The translations under genes were made by a program, and so were the position numbers. From an uncultured Gammaproteobacteria bacterium (lineage in GTDB: Bacteria; Pseudomonadota; Gammaproteobacteria; Arenicellales; Poriferihabitantaceae), in NCBI GenBank assembly GCA_947259885.1, contig CAMYNW010000011.1, forward strand, positions 47,696-111,695: 64,000 nt of DNA, written 5' to 3'. Position 1 is the stretch's first letter, and the number at the start of each line of letters is the position of its first letter. Positions 35,545 through 44,356 of this stretch are shown here, piece after piece. Below the pieces are notes generated by a model. That model was given only the letters and a program-made list of their open reading frames with translations. It did no database searches and was not told the origin of the DNA.

Positions 35545-35715
35545 TTTCCTCGTTTTCGAAGCGCTGATGTTTCTGCTTGCTGTCAATCTTCTTTGTGGCG
35601 CCATGGCGGCTACTTTCAGATCCAATAAGGGTGAATTACCAGCGCTTCTATTCCCCCCCGCAGTGCAATTCAGTATCGACGCACCATTGCTGGAGGACTC
35701 AATAGGCCAGTTATC

Positions 35716-35748
35716 ATCATAGATGGGTAATTCATGTAAAAAGTCACA
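35716..35748 (-). promoter_or_regulatory. ECF sigma promoter (exact -35) in front of a small minus-strand ORF
   Basis: Minus strand: TGTGACTT (35748-35741), 17 bases, TCTATGAT (35723-35716). Same elements and spacing as the sigX operon promoter. The adjacent spacer also shares TTTACATG with the copy at 29135-29167. Confidence 0.6.
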
Positions 35749-36007
35749 GCAGATATGGAATTATCTTATCATTTGGCAATATGCGCGTATTTTTCTGCTG
35801 GGCTAACTTGATGCCAATATGCTTTATATTGGCAGCATAATGTCTTGACGTTGATGTTCTAACGGAATATACATTGACTGTAGACGTATTTGCGGCAGAT
35901 ACAGAGTTACTGCACATCGGGTCGGCAATACAGGCCAGAGATCATTCAACCGCATATGATCTATCCATTTTATCCATTATGCTGAATTAATCCGTGAGGT
36001 TTCTAAT
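35749..36007. other. intergenic leader of the EF-hand gene
   Basis: Non-coding, A+T-rich. It should contain the promoter of the plus-strand EF-hand gene; GTGAGG before ATG 36008 can serve as ribosome-binding site. No further structure was seen. Confidence 0.45.
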
Positions 36008-36412
36008 ATGATAACCCGAGTTGGGGCGTATGGCTTCAAGATAACGATTGCCCTCAGTTTTGCTGCTGTGTTACCCGTGTATCAGGCCTTGGGGCAGGAT
36101 CCGGCTTTGCAAACGGGGCTTCCTCCTGTGTCTATAGAAAAGACAGACTTGGATAAAGACGGAAATTTGAGTCAGTCCGAGTACAACCAGAGGCTGGAAT
36201 CACTGTTTTCAGAGCGAGATATAAATAACGATAGCTTTATTGCTATTGACGAATTGCCTTCGGTAAACAATTCCGCTTATCAGAAAGCAGACAGCGACAA
36301 TGATAACCGGCTCAACAAGCATGAATACATTATGCTCCGCCAAATGGATTTCAAACGTTTAGATGTCAACGAAGATGAAGTGCTGTATCCGCACGAGATT
36401 TTCAAGTGGTAG
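36008..36412 (+). CDS. secreted EF-hand calcium-binding protein
   Basis: A 134-residue protein with an N-terminal signal peptide (about 1-29, ending ALGQ). Four EF-hand loops follow: DLDKDGNLSQSE (about 47-58), DINNDSFIAIDE, DSDNDNRLNKHE and DVNEDEVLYPHE. Loops 1 and 3 have near-ideal ligand spacing; loops 2 and 4 lack the central glycine. Probably periplasmic; calcium buffering or sensing is inferred. Convergent with the large MscS-family gene, 55 bp away. Confidence 0.8.
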   Translation: MITRVGAYGFKITIALSFAAVLPVYQALGQDPALQTGLPPVSIEKTDLDKDGNLSQSEYNQRLESLFSERDINNDSFIAIDELPSVNNSAYQKADSDNDNRLNKHEYIMLRQMDFKRLDVNEDEVLYPHEIFKW

Positions 36413-36467
36413 TCCATTGACGCAAATATCAGCAATCACATAAAGCTTTCAAACAATTTCTGTCCGA

Positions 36468-38783
36468 TTATCCTTCGGACGGTACGTTACTGCGGATACG
36501 GATATCCCTCTGTGGAAAGGCGATTTCAATATTGTGCTCTCTGAATGTTTTGTCAATTGCAAAGTGAAGCTTGCTTTTTACATCAAGAACATAGCCAATA
36601 TCATAGATAAAGCAGCGCAACTGAAAATTCAGTGAACTGTCGCCAAATTCCTTAAATATCACTTTTACAGGTAGCATCGGGCGGCCCTTGATAATTTCAG
36701 GAATCGTATCAGGGATTTTTTCCAACAGCTGTTTCACCAGCTCTGTGTCACTGCCGTAGGCAACTCCGACTGGAATAATTATTCTGCCGTGCGTATCTCG
36801 AAGGGTCCAATTGGTCACCTCTGCCGAAATCAGATTTGAATTTGGAACGATGACATCGGAACGGTCGAAAGTCTGAACTTCGGTCGAGCGAACACTGATG
36901 CGTTTGACATATCCTTCGGTTGTGCCAGTGACGATCCAGTCCCCAGGTCGAATTGGTCGCTCGAATAGAAGAATGATTCCGGATACGAAATTGTTAACAA
37001 TGTTCTGAAGGCCGAAACCAATACCTACTGAGAGCGCCCCGGCAATAATCGCTAAATTGCTAAACTTGAGTCCCGCTATGGATAATCCAATGATCGCAGC
37101 AATGGTAAATCCTACGTAACCCGTAATGGTGACGATGGCCTCTTTGGCTCCGGGATCGAGTCGCGATTTAACCAGATATGTGTTTTCTAGGCTGTCCTTT
37201 ACCAATTTGATCGAGAGCAGTAGCAAAGCGAAGATGAACGTTCCTGCCAGGACGTTGTAGACACTGATTTGGCTGTCGCCTATCTGGACACCATCTCGTA
37301 GAAAGATAAATACTGCTGCAATACGATTGTCGGACACGCCAATGGACTTCAATATCATCAAGCCAAGGCCGATCCAGAGAAGAGTGATCGTTAATAAGCG
37401 GATCCACACCATTCCTGGTATTGGTTCATCCGACCCGATTGAAAGCGCAGCACGTACTTTTTGTTGCCAATCGTACTTGCCGCTATCCAGGGAGTCGTAA
37501 AGGTCACGAAACAGTTTCTCGACGAATAAAAATATTATTAAGGAAATTGCAACAAAAAGCAGGCTAGACCAAATAAATTCCGATGCGCTTTGATATCCAA
37601 GCCACTCGTAGACCAGGCTGATGCAGAGCAGAAATATCGCAATGATCCTGGCAAGAATACCCAGCCGTGAGAGTTTGCAGAATCTGGGCATGAACAACAT
37701 CAAGTTGAGCATGGAAAAAATTACAGCACTCGAGAGCAGGTTGTGGAGAAGTTGTTGTGAAGGGGTGTTGACCCCAACAACATGTGGCACTCTAAAGAGC
37801 AATGTCCACATCAGTAGCAAAATAGAGGCGGCGATTAATCTAGTGTAAAGTCCATTTACCGGTATTGGTCGAGTGAGAACGGAGCGAGCAAACTCAGAAT
37901 ACCATCTAACCGATGCGCGTACAAAAATAAGCGACAGCATAAACGCTAACACTAGTACTAAAAGTTTATTGAGCTGAGACTCCTGGAATAAAATACCCTC
38001 GGTGTAGCGCAGGTAAACGATGGTAATAAATAGCGGAACGATTACTATCGCCCATTTTCGAATCATATACCGGCATTGCATGAATATTCGAATTGAATAA
38101 GCGTGTTCACTTAGCTCTGAAAGCTTTACAGCTTTGCTTCGGTACCACAGTAGAATGCCAGCGGCGATTCCGGCCAATATCACGATCAGCAATGATGGCC
38201 TTACAGCATCCCTTTCAAAGCCTGCAGGAGAAAATAGATACACCATTTTTTGGCGTAACATTGCGGGAAATCCCGGGAGCCCTTCTTTAAAATTGTGCAG
38301 TAAATGATCATTGCGTTCACTCAGGATTTCTTTCTTTTTAGACTGCTGCAATTCGTCCAGTCGGGTGTCGAGCCGGTTGATTTTGTCGAGAAGTAGTTTG
38401 CATTCAGAGATCTCGGAACGCAGCGATTCAACTTGATCTTTTACTCGTAGTTCTTCTGTTGAGAGTTCACTTTTTTCGTACAATTGATCGAGAAACTTTT
38501 CGCCGAGTGTGGATCGGGTCGTCCTTAACTCTTTTTCTCGATCATTCACACACTGCGACAGATCGGATCTAAACTCAGTGATACGCCGGATCGACTCTCC
38601 GATTGATCGTTTCGTCTGGAATCCGGAAATGAATACTTGAAACTCTAAAGCATCGATTGATTCCCGCGTTCTTGCGAATTCAAATTCGTCGATAGTGGCA
38701 GCGATGACGGACTGATTGAATACGCAAAGTATAGAAGCCAGTAGCCAGGTGACGGCAGTAACTGTGACCTTTTTCAAAACCAT
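36468..38783 (-). CDS. large MscS-family mechanosensitive channel (MscK/YbiO-like)
   Basis: A 771-residue channel. A signal peptide (residues 1-30) leads into a periplasmic helical, coiled-coil-prone domain (about 35-180; LRVKDQVESLRSEISECKLLLDKI). About ten hydrophobic segments come next. The MscS core (about 555-760) has GALSVGIGFGLQNIVNNFVSG, LLFERPIRPGDWI and a C-terminal end FPQRDIRI. The start at ATG 38783 gives a clean signal peptide and is preceded by GAAAGAAG; a longer frame to 38864 does not. This is the third MscS-related gene within 14 kb. No ECF promoter copy was found upstream. Confidence 0.88.
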   Translation of the reverse strand: MVLKKVTVTAVTWLLASILCVFNQSVIAATIDEFEFARTRESIDALEFQVFISGFQTKRSIGESIRRITEFRSDLSQCVNDREKELRTTRSTLGEKFLDQLYEKSELSTEELRVKDQVESLRSEISECKLLLDKINRLDTRLDELQQSKKKEILSERNDHLLHNFKEGLPGFPAMLRQKMVYLFSPAGFERDAVRPSLLIVILAGIAAGILLWYRSKAVKLSELSEHAYSIRIFMQCRYMIRKWAIVIVPLFITIVYLRYTEGILFQESQLNKLLVLVLAFMLSLIFVRASVRWYSEFARSVLTRPIPVNGLYTRLIAASILLLMWTLLFRVPHVVGVNTPSQQLLHNLLSSAVIFSMLNLMLFMPRFCKLSRLGILARIIAIFLLCISLVYEWLGYQSASEFIWSSLLFVAISLIIFLFVEKLFRDLYDSLDSGKYDWQQKVRAALSIGSDEPIPGMVWIRLLTITLLWIGLGLMILKSIGVSDNRIAAVFIFLRDGVQIGDSQISVYNVLAGTFIFALLLLSIKLVKDSLENTYLVKSRLDPGAKEAIVTITGYVGFTIAAIIGLSIAGLKFSNLAIIAGALSVGIGFGLQNIVNNFVSGIILLFERPIRPGDWIVTGTTEGYVKRISVRSTEVQTFDRSDVIVPNSNLISAEVTNWTLRDTHGRIIIPVGVAYGSDTELVKQLLEKIPDTIPEIIKGRPMLPVKVIFKEFGDSSLNFQLRCFIYDIGYVLDVKSKLHFAIDKTFREHNIEIAFPQRDIRIRSNVPSEG

Positions 38784-38791
38784 TTCTTCTT

Positions 38792-39049
38792 TCAGAATAA
38801 TATCGTCGTAACGATAACGATCGACGCCATGCTGCCGAGCAGCAGGAAATAAGCATACTTCCAAGCGAGTTCAGGCATATTGTTGAATCTCATGCCATAA
38901 ATTCCCAAAAGTAGGCTCAATGGAAGGAATGTCACTGTAGCCAGTGTCGGTGTTTTCATAATATTGATGAGTTTATGTGAAGACACCGAGATATAGCCAA
39001 TTATCATGTCGCGCACGAGATCCTGAAACAGAATGCTCGACAGAATCAA
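38792..39049 (-). pseudogene. CorA magnesium channel C-terminal remnant
   Basis: About 85 codons matching only the end of CorA: NIMKTPTLATVTFLPLSLLLGIYGMRF (quoted in parts: NIMKTPTLATVTFLPLS, LLGIYGMRF) and NMPELAWKYAYF with the final helix. The large N-terminal cytoplasmic domain is missing. The frame is closed by TGA directly upstream of TTG 39049 and a different gene begins 39 bp further. The pore signature GMNF is changed to GMRF, a substitution expected to abolish transport. This is best explained as a decayed corA; MgtE nearby could cover uptake. Confidence 0.75.
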
Positions 39050-39087
39050 TCAAAATGCAGCGTATCATTAGAAAACTATATCGATAT

Positions 39088-40242
39088 TTACTCAAGATTA
39101 CCGTTAAGCGCGTTGCTTGCTATGCGTGAATAAGTGGTGGCATCATGTTGAATGGGATTAGTGCCCGCCGATGGATCCGCAACCGCCATCTCCCCCAGAT
39201 CTTTCAGACGCCTGTCATCAATGCCGAGCTCCTCGAGGGTGTTGGGGATTTTAATTGAGGTCCTCAGATCCAGTATCCACTGCAAAAAACCATCAAAATC
39301 AGGCGTCAGCTCAAGATATCTTGCCAGCCTCGTAATAGGCTGCTCGATGGCGCTGCGATTTGCCTGCAGCACATAAGGCATTAACACAGCGTTCAGGGTG
39401 CCGTGATGGGCATCATATATTGCCCCCAAAGGATGCGCCAGAGCATGCATTGCGCCTAGACCACGCTGAAAAGCAGTGGCACCCATTGATGAGGCAACCA
39501 ACATCTGTCGTCTTGCCTCGATGTCGTTGCCATTTGATACCGCCCGTTCTAAAAACTGACTGACCACTCGGATTCCTTCAACAGCAATACCCTCTGCCAT
39601 AGGGTGGTAAACCGGCGAGCAGAATGCTTCGAGACTATGCGAAAGCGCGTCCATGCCAGTTGCCGCGGTCAGCATTGAAGGCAGGCCAATCGTCAGTTCC
39701 GGATCTAGGATCACGCAGTCCGGTAGCATCTTCGGATGAAAAATAATTGCCTTTCGTTCCTCCTCTTCATTGACAATCACAGATGCGCGCCCGACCTCGG
39801 AACCGGTCCCTGCAGTGGTAGGAACTGCAATAATTGGGGGAATACGATCAGGGTCCGCGTTAAGCCAGTTGTCCCCCACGTCCTCTAGATCCCACATGCT
39901 GCAATCCTGGTTCGCAGCCACGGCAATGGCTTTACCCGCGTCAAGACCGCTGCCTCCGCCCAAGGCGATGATGCCATCATGATCACCCTTGAGATACTCC
40001 TTGATGCCGTTATCAACATTGCTTCCGGTTGGATTGGGTTTGATAGCACTGAACAGTCTGATTTTTAGTCCGGCATTGCTGCATAGTTTAATTATTGTCC
40101 CAACCATCGGTAGTTGAGCCAGCCCGGGATCAGTCACCAGCAGTGGGGAAGACATTCCAAACTCTTTACAGAAATCGGCGATTTCAGAGATTCGGCCTTC
40201 CCCTGTGCGCATTGCGGTGGGGTAATTCCAGTTTATGTTCAT
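39088..40242 (-). CDS. iron-containing alcohol dehydrogenase
   Basis: NAD(P)-dependent group III alcohol dehydrogenase of 384 residues. The nucleotide-binding part has ALGGGSGLDAGKAIA (about 94-108), and PTTAGTGSEVG follows. The metal site includes ATGMDALSHSLEAF and MHALAHPLGAIYDAHHG with the conserved histidines. It may oxidise primary alcohols or diols, or reduce aldehydes. It lies 21 bp after the histidine kinase gene on the same strand, so it is probably in the methyltransferase-regulator-kinase transcript. Confidence 0.9.
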   Translation of the reverse strand: MNINWNYPTAMRTGEGRISEIADFCKEFGMSSPLLVTDPGLAQLPMVGTIIKLCSNAGLKIRLFSAIKPNPTGSNVDNGIKEYLKGDHDGIIALGGGSGLDAGKAIAVAANQDCSMWDLEDVGDNWLNADPDRIPPIIAVPTTAGTGSEVGRASVIVNEEEERKAIIFHPKMLPDCVILDPELTIGLPSMLTAATGMDALSHSLEAFCSPVYHPMAEGIAVEGIRVVSQFLERAVSNGNDIEARRQMLVASSMGATAFQRGLGAMHALAHPLGAIYDAHHGTLNAVLMPYVLQANRSAIEQPITRLARYLELTPDFDGFLQWILDLRTSIKIPNTLEELGIDDRRLKDLGEMAVADPSAGTNPIQHDATTYSRIASNALNGNLE

Positions 40243-40262
40243 GTCGGTATATGTCTAAATAG

Positions 40263-41573
40263 TTAAGTATTTGCCGGAAACCCGCAACGGATTTTGGTGC
40301 CAACCCCCATTTCGCTGGTGATGTTCAGGGTCCCGCCATGCGCTTCAACGATGACGCGGCAGAGGTGCAGGCCGAGGCCGTATCCACCGGTTTTTCGCTG
40401 ACGTGAGGGATCAGCCCTGTAGAAAGGTTGGGTCAAATGTGGAATATTTTCCGTCTTGATGCCTTCACCACTATCGGTGACGTATATGCAGAACTCGTCG
40501 ACTTCGTTGATCAGTGAGATGGTGGGTCGCCGATTAGGGTCGATACTGTGTTTGATTGCGTTCTGCAATAGATTTCTCAGCAACAGTTTTATTCGTGCTT
40601 GGTCTAACTCCGCTTCCAACTTGACCAGCTCCATCACTTTGACTTTACGTCGAAACTCACGTTGCACCATTTCGCGAATCAGGTGGTCAAGCCTGATGCT
40701 TTCGAGATTAAGACTGGCGTGGCGGCTGCTAAGACGTTCGCTTTCCAGAAGCTCAGTGATCATCTGTTCCATGTACTCCATGTCTTTTTCAACTTCACGC
40801 TTAGATGCCGAGTCTTCCATCAGTGCAAGATGTACGCGGCTTCGAGTAATTGGTGATCTAAGTTCGTGACTGATGCCGAGCAGTAGCTGTCGTTTTGCTT
40901 CCAACATATTACTTATGTCATCCGCCATCGCGTTTACATTGTCTGACAGGTCGCCCAGCTGATCATTCCTTCGTTTGCTGATTCGATGATCCAGCTTGCC
41001 GCTGCCAATCAGGTTTACACCTTCCTGTATGTCTTCAATTGGTCTGAATAATGCTTTGGTGGCATAGTAAATGAGCAGGAGTATGCCGAAGATTGTTGCG
41101 AGTATGGTTAACCCATATGTGCCGCCATGACGCAATTCACTGGGTTGATGAATCTGGAAATAAAGATCAAATGCTCCGGTACGCGTAAAAAGAATCAACT
41201 CATCGGACAGTGTGCGTAATTTATACCGTCTAATCCGGTCATTCATGGAGTCGCCAGTGTTCATTATAGCCGCCAGCTGCTCTTGGTCGGGTAGGCGTGA
41301 TGAAGTGCTCCAGCTTTGGTTCGGGCCAAAAACATGCACATCAACCGGTATTCCGCTGGTAATTTTTTTTGCCCGGTCTCGATTCGGGGGCGAGCCTAGC
41401 TCCTGCTCCATAAGCTCAACATAATGCACCATGAATGGTTTGATACTGGTCCGGAAATGCCCGGAAAAACCCTTACCGACGATAGAACCAACTAGTAATA
41501 GAAGCACAGCCCCTGCGCATATGAATAGCAGCAGCAGTCGCGCTGAAAGAGAATGGGTAAGGCGGTTCAACAC
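40263..41573 (-). CDS. two-component sensor histidine kinase
   Basis: Membrane sensor kinase. From GTG 41573 it has 436 residues: a short cytoplasmic start, one helix (LLLLFICAGAVLLLLVGSIVG), a periplasmic sensor of ~120 residues, a second helix (about 155-175) and a HAMP linker. The phospho-acceptor HisKA motif LLLGISHELRSPITRSRVHL follows, then an ATPase domain (NLLQNAIKHS, DSGEGI, GGYGLGLHLCRVIVEAHGG). TTG 41615 would extend it into the regulator gene and is less likely. Resembles CpxA/EnvZ-class kinases. Partner: the regulator just upstream. Signal unknown. Confidence 0.9.
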   Translation of the reverse strand: MLNRLTHSLSARLLLLFICAGAVLLLLVGSIVGKGFSGHFRTSIKPFMVHYVELMEQELGSPPNRDRAKKITSGIPVDVHVFGPNQSWSTSSRLPDQEQLAAIMNTGDSMNDRIRRYKLRTLSDELILFTRTGAFDLYFQIHQPSELRHGGTYGLTILATIFGILLLIYYATKALFRPIEDIQEGVNLIGSGKLDHRISKRRNDQLGDLSDNVNAMADDISNMLEAKRQLLLGISHELRSPITRSRVHLALMEDSASKREVEKDMEYMEQMITELLESERLSSRHASLNLESIRLDHLIREMVQREFRRKVKVMELVKLEAELDQARIKLLLRNLLQNAIKHSIDPNRRPTISLINEVDEFCIYVTDSGEGIKTENIPHLTQPFYRADPSRQRKTGGYGLGLHLCRVIVEAHGGTLNITSEMGVGTKIRCGFPANT

Positions 41574-41580
41574 AGTAATT

Positions 41581-42270
41581 TCAGGATGAATCGCCTTCTG
41601 CCGCTGGCGCGACAAACTGATATCCGGCGCCCCAAATGGTCTTGATGTAATCGGTGGGCTTCAGTTTCTGGCGCAGCCGACTAATCTGGATATCCACCGC
41701 ACGAGAATACAATTCGACCTCAGTGCCTTTCAGAAAATTCAGGATCTCATCACGGCTGAACTTTCGGCCAGGAGAAGAGGCTAACATCAGGAGCAACTGG
41801 TATTCGTTACTGGTGAGTTTAACAATGTTTCCATCAACACTGACTTGCTGCAGTGTTTTGTCGATGGTCATGTTTTCAAAAGCAAGAATCTGACTGCTCT
41901 GCAATACGCTCTCGCTGCGTTTCAGAATATTCTGGATTCGCACAACCAGTTCGCGGGGTTCAAATGGTTTGGCGATATAATCGTCAGCGCCTAGCTCTAA
42001 TCCTACAAGCCGGTCATCCACTTCTCCTCTTGCGGACAACATAACGATCGGTATATCGCTTTGTCTGCGAATCGCTCTGCATAGCTCAAAACCATTGCGA
42101 TCAGGGAGCATTACGTCCAGGATAACCATTTCAAAATCTTCATCCTGGAGCATTTTTAGCCCCTCGTCAGGATGTGTAGCGCTACTCAGCTGCAAGTTGT
42201 GTCGGGCAAGAAAATCTCCAAGTGGCGCTGCAAGACGCTCGTCGTCATCAATAATAAGAACCTTCGTCAC
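41581..42270 (-). CDS. OmpR-family response regulator
   Basis: DNA-binding regulator of 229 residues. Receiver domain (1-118) with acidic pocket D8-D9-D10, phosphorylation site D52 (VILDVMLPD) and the switch lysine in DDYIAKPFEP. A winged-helix domain (about 130-222; SNEYQLLLMLASSPGRKFSRDEIL, RAVDIQISRLRQKL, KTIWGAGYQF, each as separate segments) completes it. The GTG start at 42270 overlaps the upstream methyltransferase stop (GTGA), so translation is coupled. Confidence 0.93.
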   Translation of the reverse strand: MTKVLIIDDDERLAAPLGDFLARHNLQLSSATHPDEGLKMLQDEDFEMVILDVMLPDRNGFELCRAIRRQSDIPIVMLSARGEVDDRLVGLELGADDYIAKPFEPRELVVRIQNILKRSESVLQSSQILAFENMTIDKTLQQVSVDGNIVKLTSNEYQLLLMLASSPGRKFSRDEILNFLKGTEVELYSRAVDIQISRLRQKLKPTDYIKTIWGAGYQFVAPAAEGDSS

Positions 42271-42902
42271 AGCGTTTTCTGGTAGACACAGAACCAGCCT
42301 TCCGGTTTTGCACCGTGAAAATATGGGCCCTCTTTAAGAGCAAGACACTGGATATTGTTTGTCGAAATCATTTTAGCGAGCACTGCATCAAAGCCTTTGC
42401 TGTGCCATAAGTCAAAGTGCACGGTAAAGGCGAACAGGCCGCCGGGTCGTAAAACCCGGAATATTTCCTTGATTGGTTCAGAGCCAACATGGCCGTGGGT
42501 AAAGGTGCCGGATGATATGGCTGCATCGTAACTTTGGTCGGCCAGGGACAGGGACTGATTCAGGTCTGCAACATATAGCTTGCGGTAGACGTTCCTTGAA
42601 CGGGCAACCGCTATCATTTCTCCTGATATATCGACTCCATCAATATCTGTAACGCCGCACTGTTTAACCTCCAGACCCGTCAGGCCGGTTCCACAACCCA
42701 CATCAAGCACTTCGATATTGTGGCGTCTCAAATGTGTTTCCAGCAGTTCGGCAATTGCACCAGGCGAAGCGTAACCTTGGTCTGCCATTTTCTGATCATA
42801 GCTCTCAGCCCATTTGCGATAAAACTTCATGATGCTCTCCTTGTCGCCAAGAGAGTATGCATCGGTCACGAAGTCATTTGGTCCTGTGGGCTTATCGGTC
42901 AT
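42267..42902 (-). CDS. class I SAM-dependent methyltransferase
   Basis: A 211-residue methyltransferase with SAM-binding motif I VLDVGCGTGLTGLEV (about 65-79), DIDGVDISGEMI and a FRVLRPGGLFAFTV segment. The N-terminal FYRKWAESYDQKM is typical of small-molecule methyltransferases (UbiE/WBSCR27-like). The substrate is not evident. Its stop overlaps the response-regulator start by 4 bp, which ties it to the two-component system and the alcohol dehydrogenase downstream. Confidence 0.85.
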   Translation of the reverse strand: MTDKPTGPNDFVTDAYSLGDKESIMKFYRKWAESYDQKMADQGYASPGAIAELLETHLRRHNIEVLDVGCGTGLTGLEVKQCGVTDIDGVDISGEMIAVARSRNVYRKLYVADLNQSLSLADQSYDAAISSGTFTHGHVGSEPIKEIFRVLRPGGLFAFTVHFDLWHSKGFDAVLAKMISTNNIQCLALKEGPYFHGAKPEGWFCVYQKTL

Positions 42903-42980
42903 GATAGATTATTCACGGCAAAATGTGCAGAGACAATATTAACGGTTCAGCCGACAGTGTAAAAGCCTGTTGATCTCTGC

Positions 42981-43877
42981 TCAGGTTCTGGCTTTGGCTG
43001 GCGCATTCATCACTATTGCAACCCCGCAGACACATAAGGCGATTCCACCCAGCGCCACTAGCGACAGCCGCTCATCAAACAGAAACCAGGCTTCCACGGC
43101 TACAAACGGGGGTACCAGATAAAAGAGACTGGCGATTTTCCCGGCTTCACCATGGCGTATCAGCCACATCAGCAGCAGCACGGCACCGATAGACAATACT
43201 AATACCAGCCAGGCCAGTGCCAGAAAAAAACGTTGGCTCCAGATAACTTCCCGCGTTTCAAACGTAAACGCCAGAATAAGTACGAATCCCGCCGTCGCGA
43301 CATACTGGACACATATACCTGGTAGCAAGTCGAACTGGGTACAAAAACGTTTTTGATAGATAGTGCCGATTGCTATGGCGAACAGCGACATGCCACAAAA
43401 AACTAATCCCACCATATCGATCCCGGAAACACCGATTCCCCGATCACCGATTACCACAACAATTCCAGCGAAGCCTATTATCATGCCGCCCATTTTGGTC
43501 GCGCTGACATGTTCTTTTATCCAGATTGCTGAAAGCATGACTGTCGCAATAGGTTGCAATCCGACGATCACCGCGCTTAAACCTGAATCAACGCCTCGGT
43601 GTATGGCGGAAAACACGCCACCGAGATAAATCCCATGGATAAGGATTCCGACCACTCCAAGATGAATATAATCCTTGAACCGGCGCGGCCATTGAACCTG
43701 AAAAAACGGCATGATCAGCGCAACAATGGCGACTGTAATAAGCATCCGGATTGACAGAAACGTGAATGGTTCCGCTGCGGGCAGCCCGTATTTTGCGCCG
43801 ATGAATCCTGTGCTCCATAAGGCAACAAAAACAAGTGGGATAAGCAGCCCTTTAACGGTGTTTGTGTGATTAGGCAT
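42981..43877 (-). CDS. EamA-family (DMT superfamily) exporter
   Basis: A 298-residue inner-membrane transporter with about ten hydrophobic segments arranged as two EamA repeats (about 8-140 and 150-288). Repeat landmarks are LWSTGFIGAKYGL and AIWIKEHVSATKMGGMIIGFAGIV in the first, and LFDERLSLVALGGIALCVCGVAI in the second. Family members export amino acids or metabolites; substrate unknown. Single gene, 78 bp from the methyltransferase start. Confidence 0.88.
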   Translation of the reverse strand: MPNHTNTVKGLLIPLVFVALWSTGFIGAKYGLPAAEPFTFLSIRMLITVAIVALIMPFFQVQWPRRFKDYIHLGVVGILIHGIYLGGVFSAIHRGVDSGLSAVIVGLQPIATVMLSAIWIKEHVSATKMGGMIIGFAGIVVVIGDRGIGVSGIDMVGLVFCGMSLFAIAIGTIYQKRFCTQFDLLPGICVQYVATAGFVLILAFTFETREVIWSQRFFLALAWLVLVLSIGAVLLLMWLIRHGEAGKIASLFYLVPPFVAVEAWFLFDERLSLVALGGIALCVCGVAIVMNAPAKART

Positions 43878-44066
43878 CGCCCGGTGTGGGATTCAGGTGG
43901 GGAAGGAGAGTGCGGATATTACTACAGCCTACAGGAAAAACTGCCAGCTAATTCCGGTTAAGTTTGAGATTGCTGAGCATGGCCCATGTTCAATAGTGTG
44001 GAATCGCGGATGCAAACGGCGCTGATTAAACACTAGACATGTTTCTGTGAAAATTCACGGTTTTTT

Positions 44067-44082
44067 GGTGATTTTTATCACA
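44067..44082 (+). promoter_or_regulatory. CRP-like palindrome
   Basis: GGTGA-TTTTTA-TCACA matches nine of ten core positions of the E. coli CRP consensus TGTGA-N6-TCACA. It is about 56 bp upstream of GTG 44138. Just before it, GTGAA-AA-TTCAC followed by GG and TTTTTT (44047-44066) could be a weak plus-strand terminator of an unseen transcript. Whether this organism has CRP is not known from the window. Confidence 0.35.
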
Positions 44083-44137
44083 GCCACAGTGCAGACCAAA
44101 TGAAACACTAACTGCAAATGGAAAACAGGACAGGACC

Positions 44138-44356
44138 GTGCACAGACTGAAAACAGTAAACTCAATTCCTCTTGACGACGACTACATGCACCTAGTGAGG
44201 CTGCCCGAAGACTGTTGCATTCCAAGCTGGTTGGTGCATGCCCAGATTGAGCTAGACGGTAAGCGAGTGTTTGTTCGCATGATAGATACCACCATCCGCT
44301 CAAATTCCCGTTCCGAAAATACTATCATTGGGCTGGTGGTGTCGCCAGTATACTAG
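44138..44356 (+). CDS. small hypothetical protein
   Basis: A 72-residue frame from GTG 44138 (or ATG 44186, MHLVRLPEDC). Soluble, with beta-type composition (VHAQIELDGKRVFVRMIDTTI, ending IIGLVVSPVY). No family recognised. Support: an upstream CRP-like site and a hairpin plus T-run starting at its stop codon. The opposite strand also has an open frame, with poorer composition. Confidence 0.5.
   Translation: MHRLKTVNSIPLDDDYMHLVRLPEDCCIPSWLVHAQIELDGKRVFVRMIDTTIRSNSRSENTIIGLVVSPVY

Noticed and set aside
35399..35722. 107-codon plus-strand frame
   Set aside because: Overlaps the minus-strand small ORF and the promoter pointing at it; no ribosome-binding site or family resemblance. Not fully excluded.
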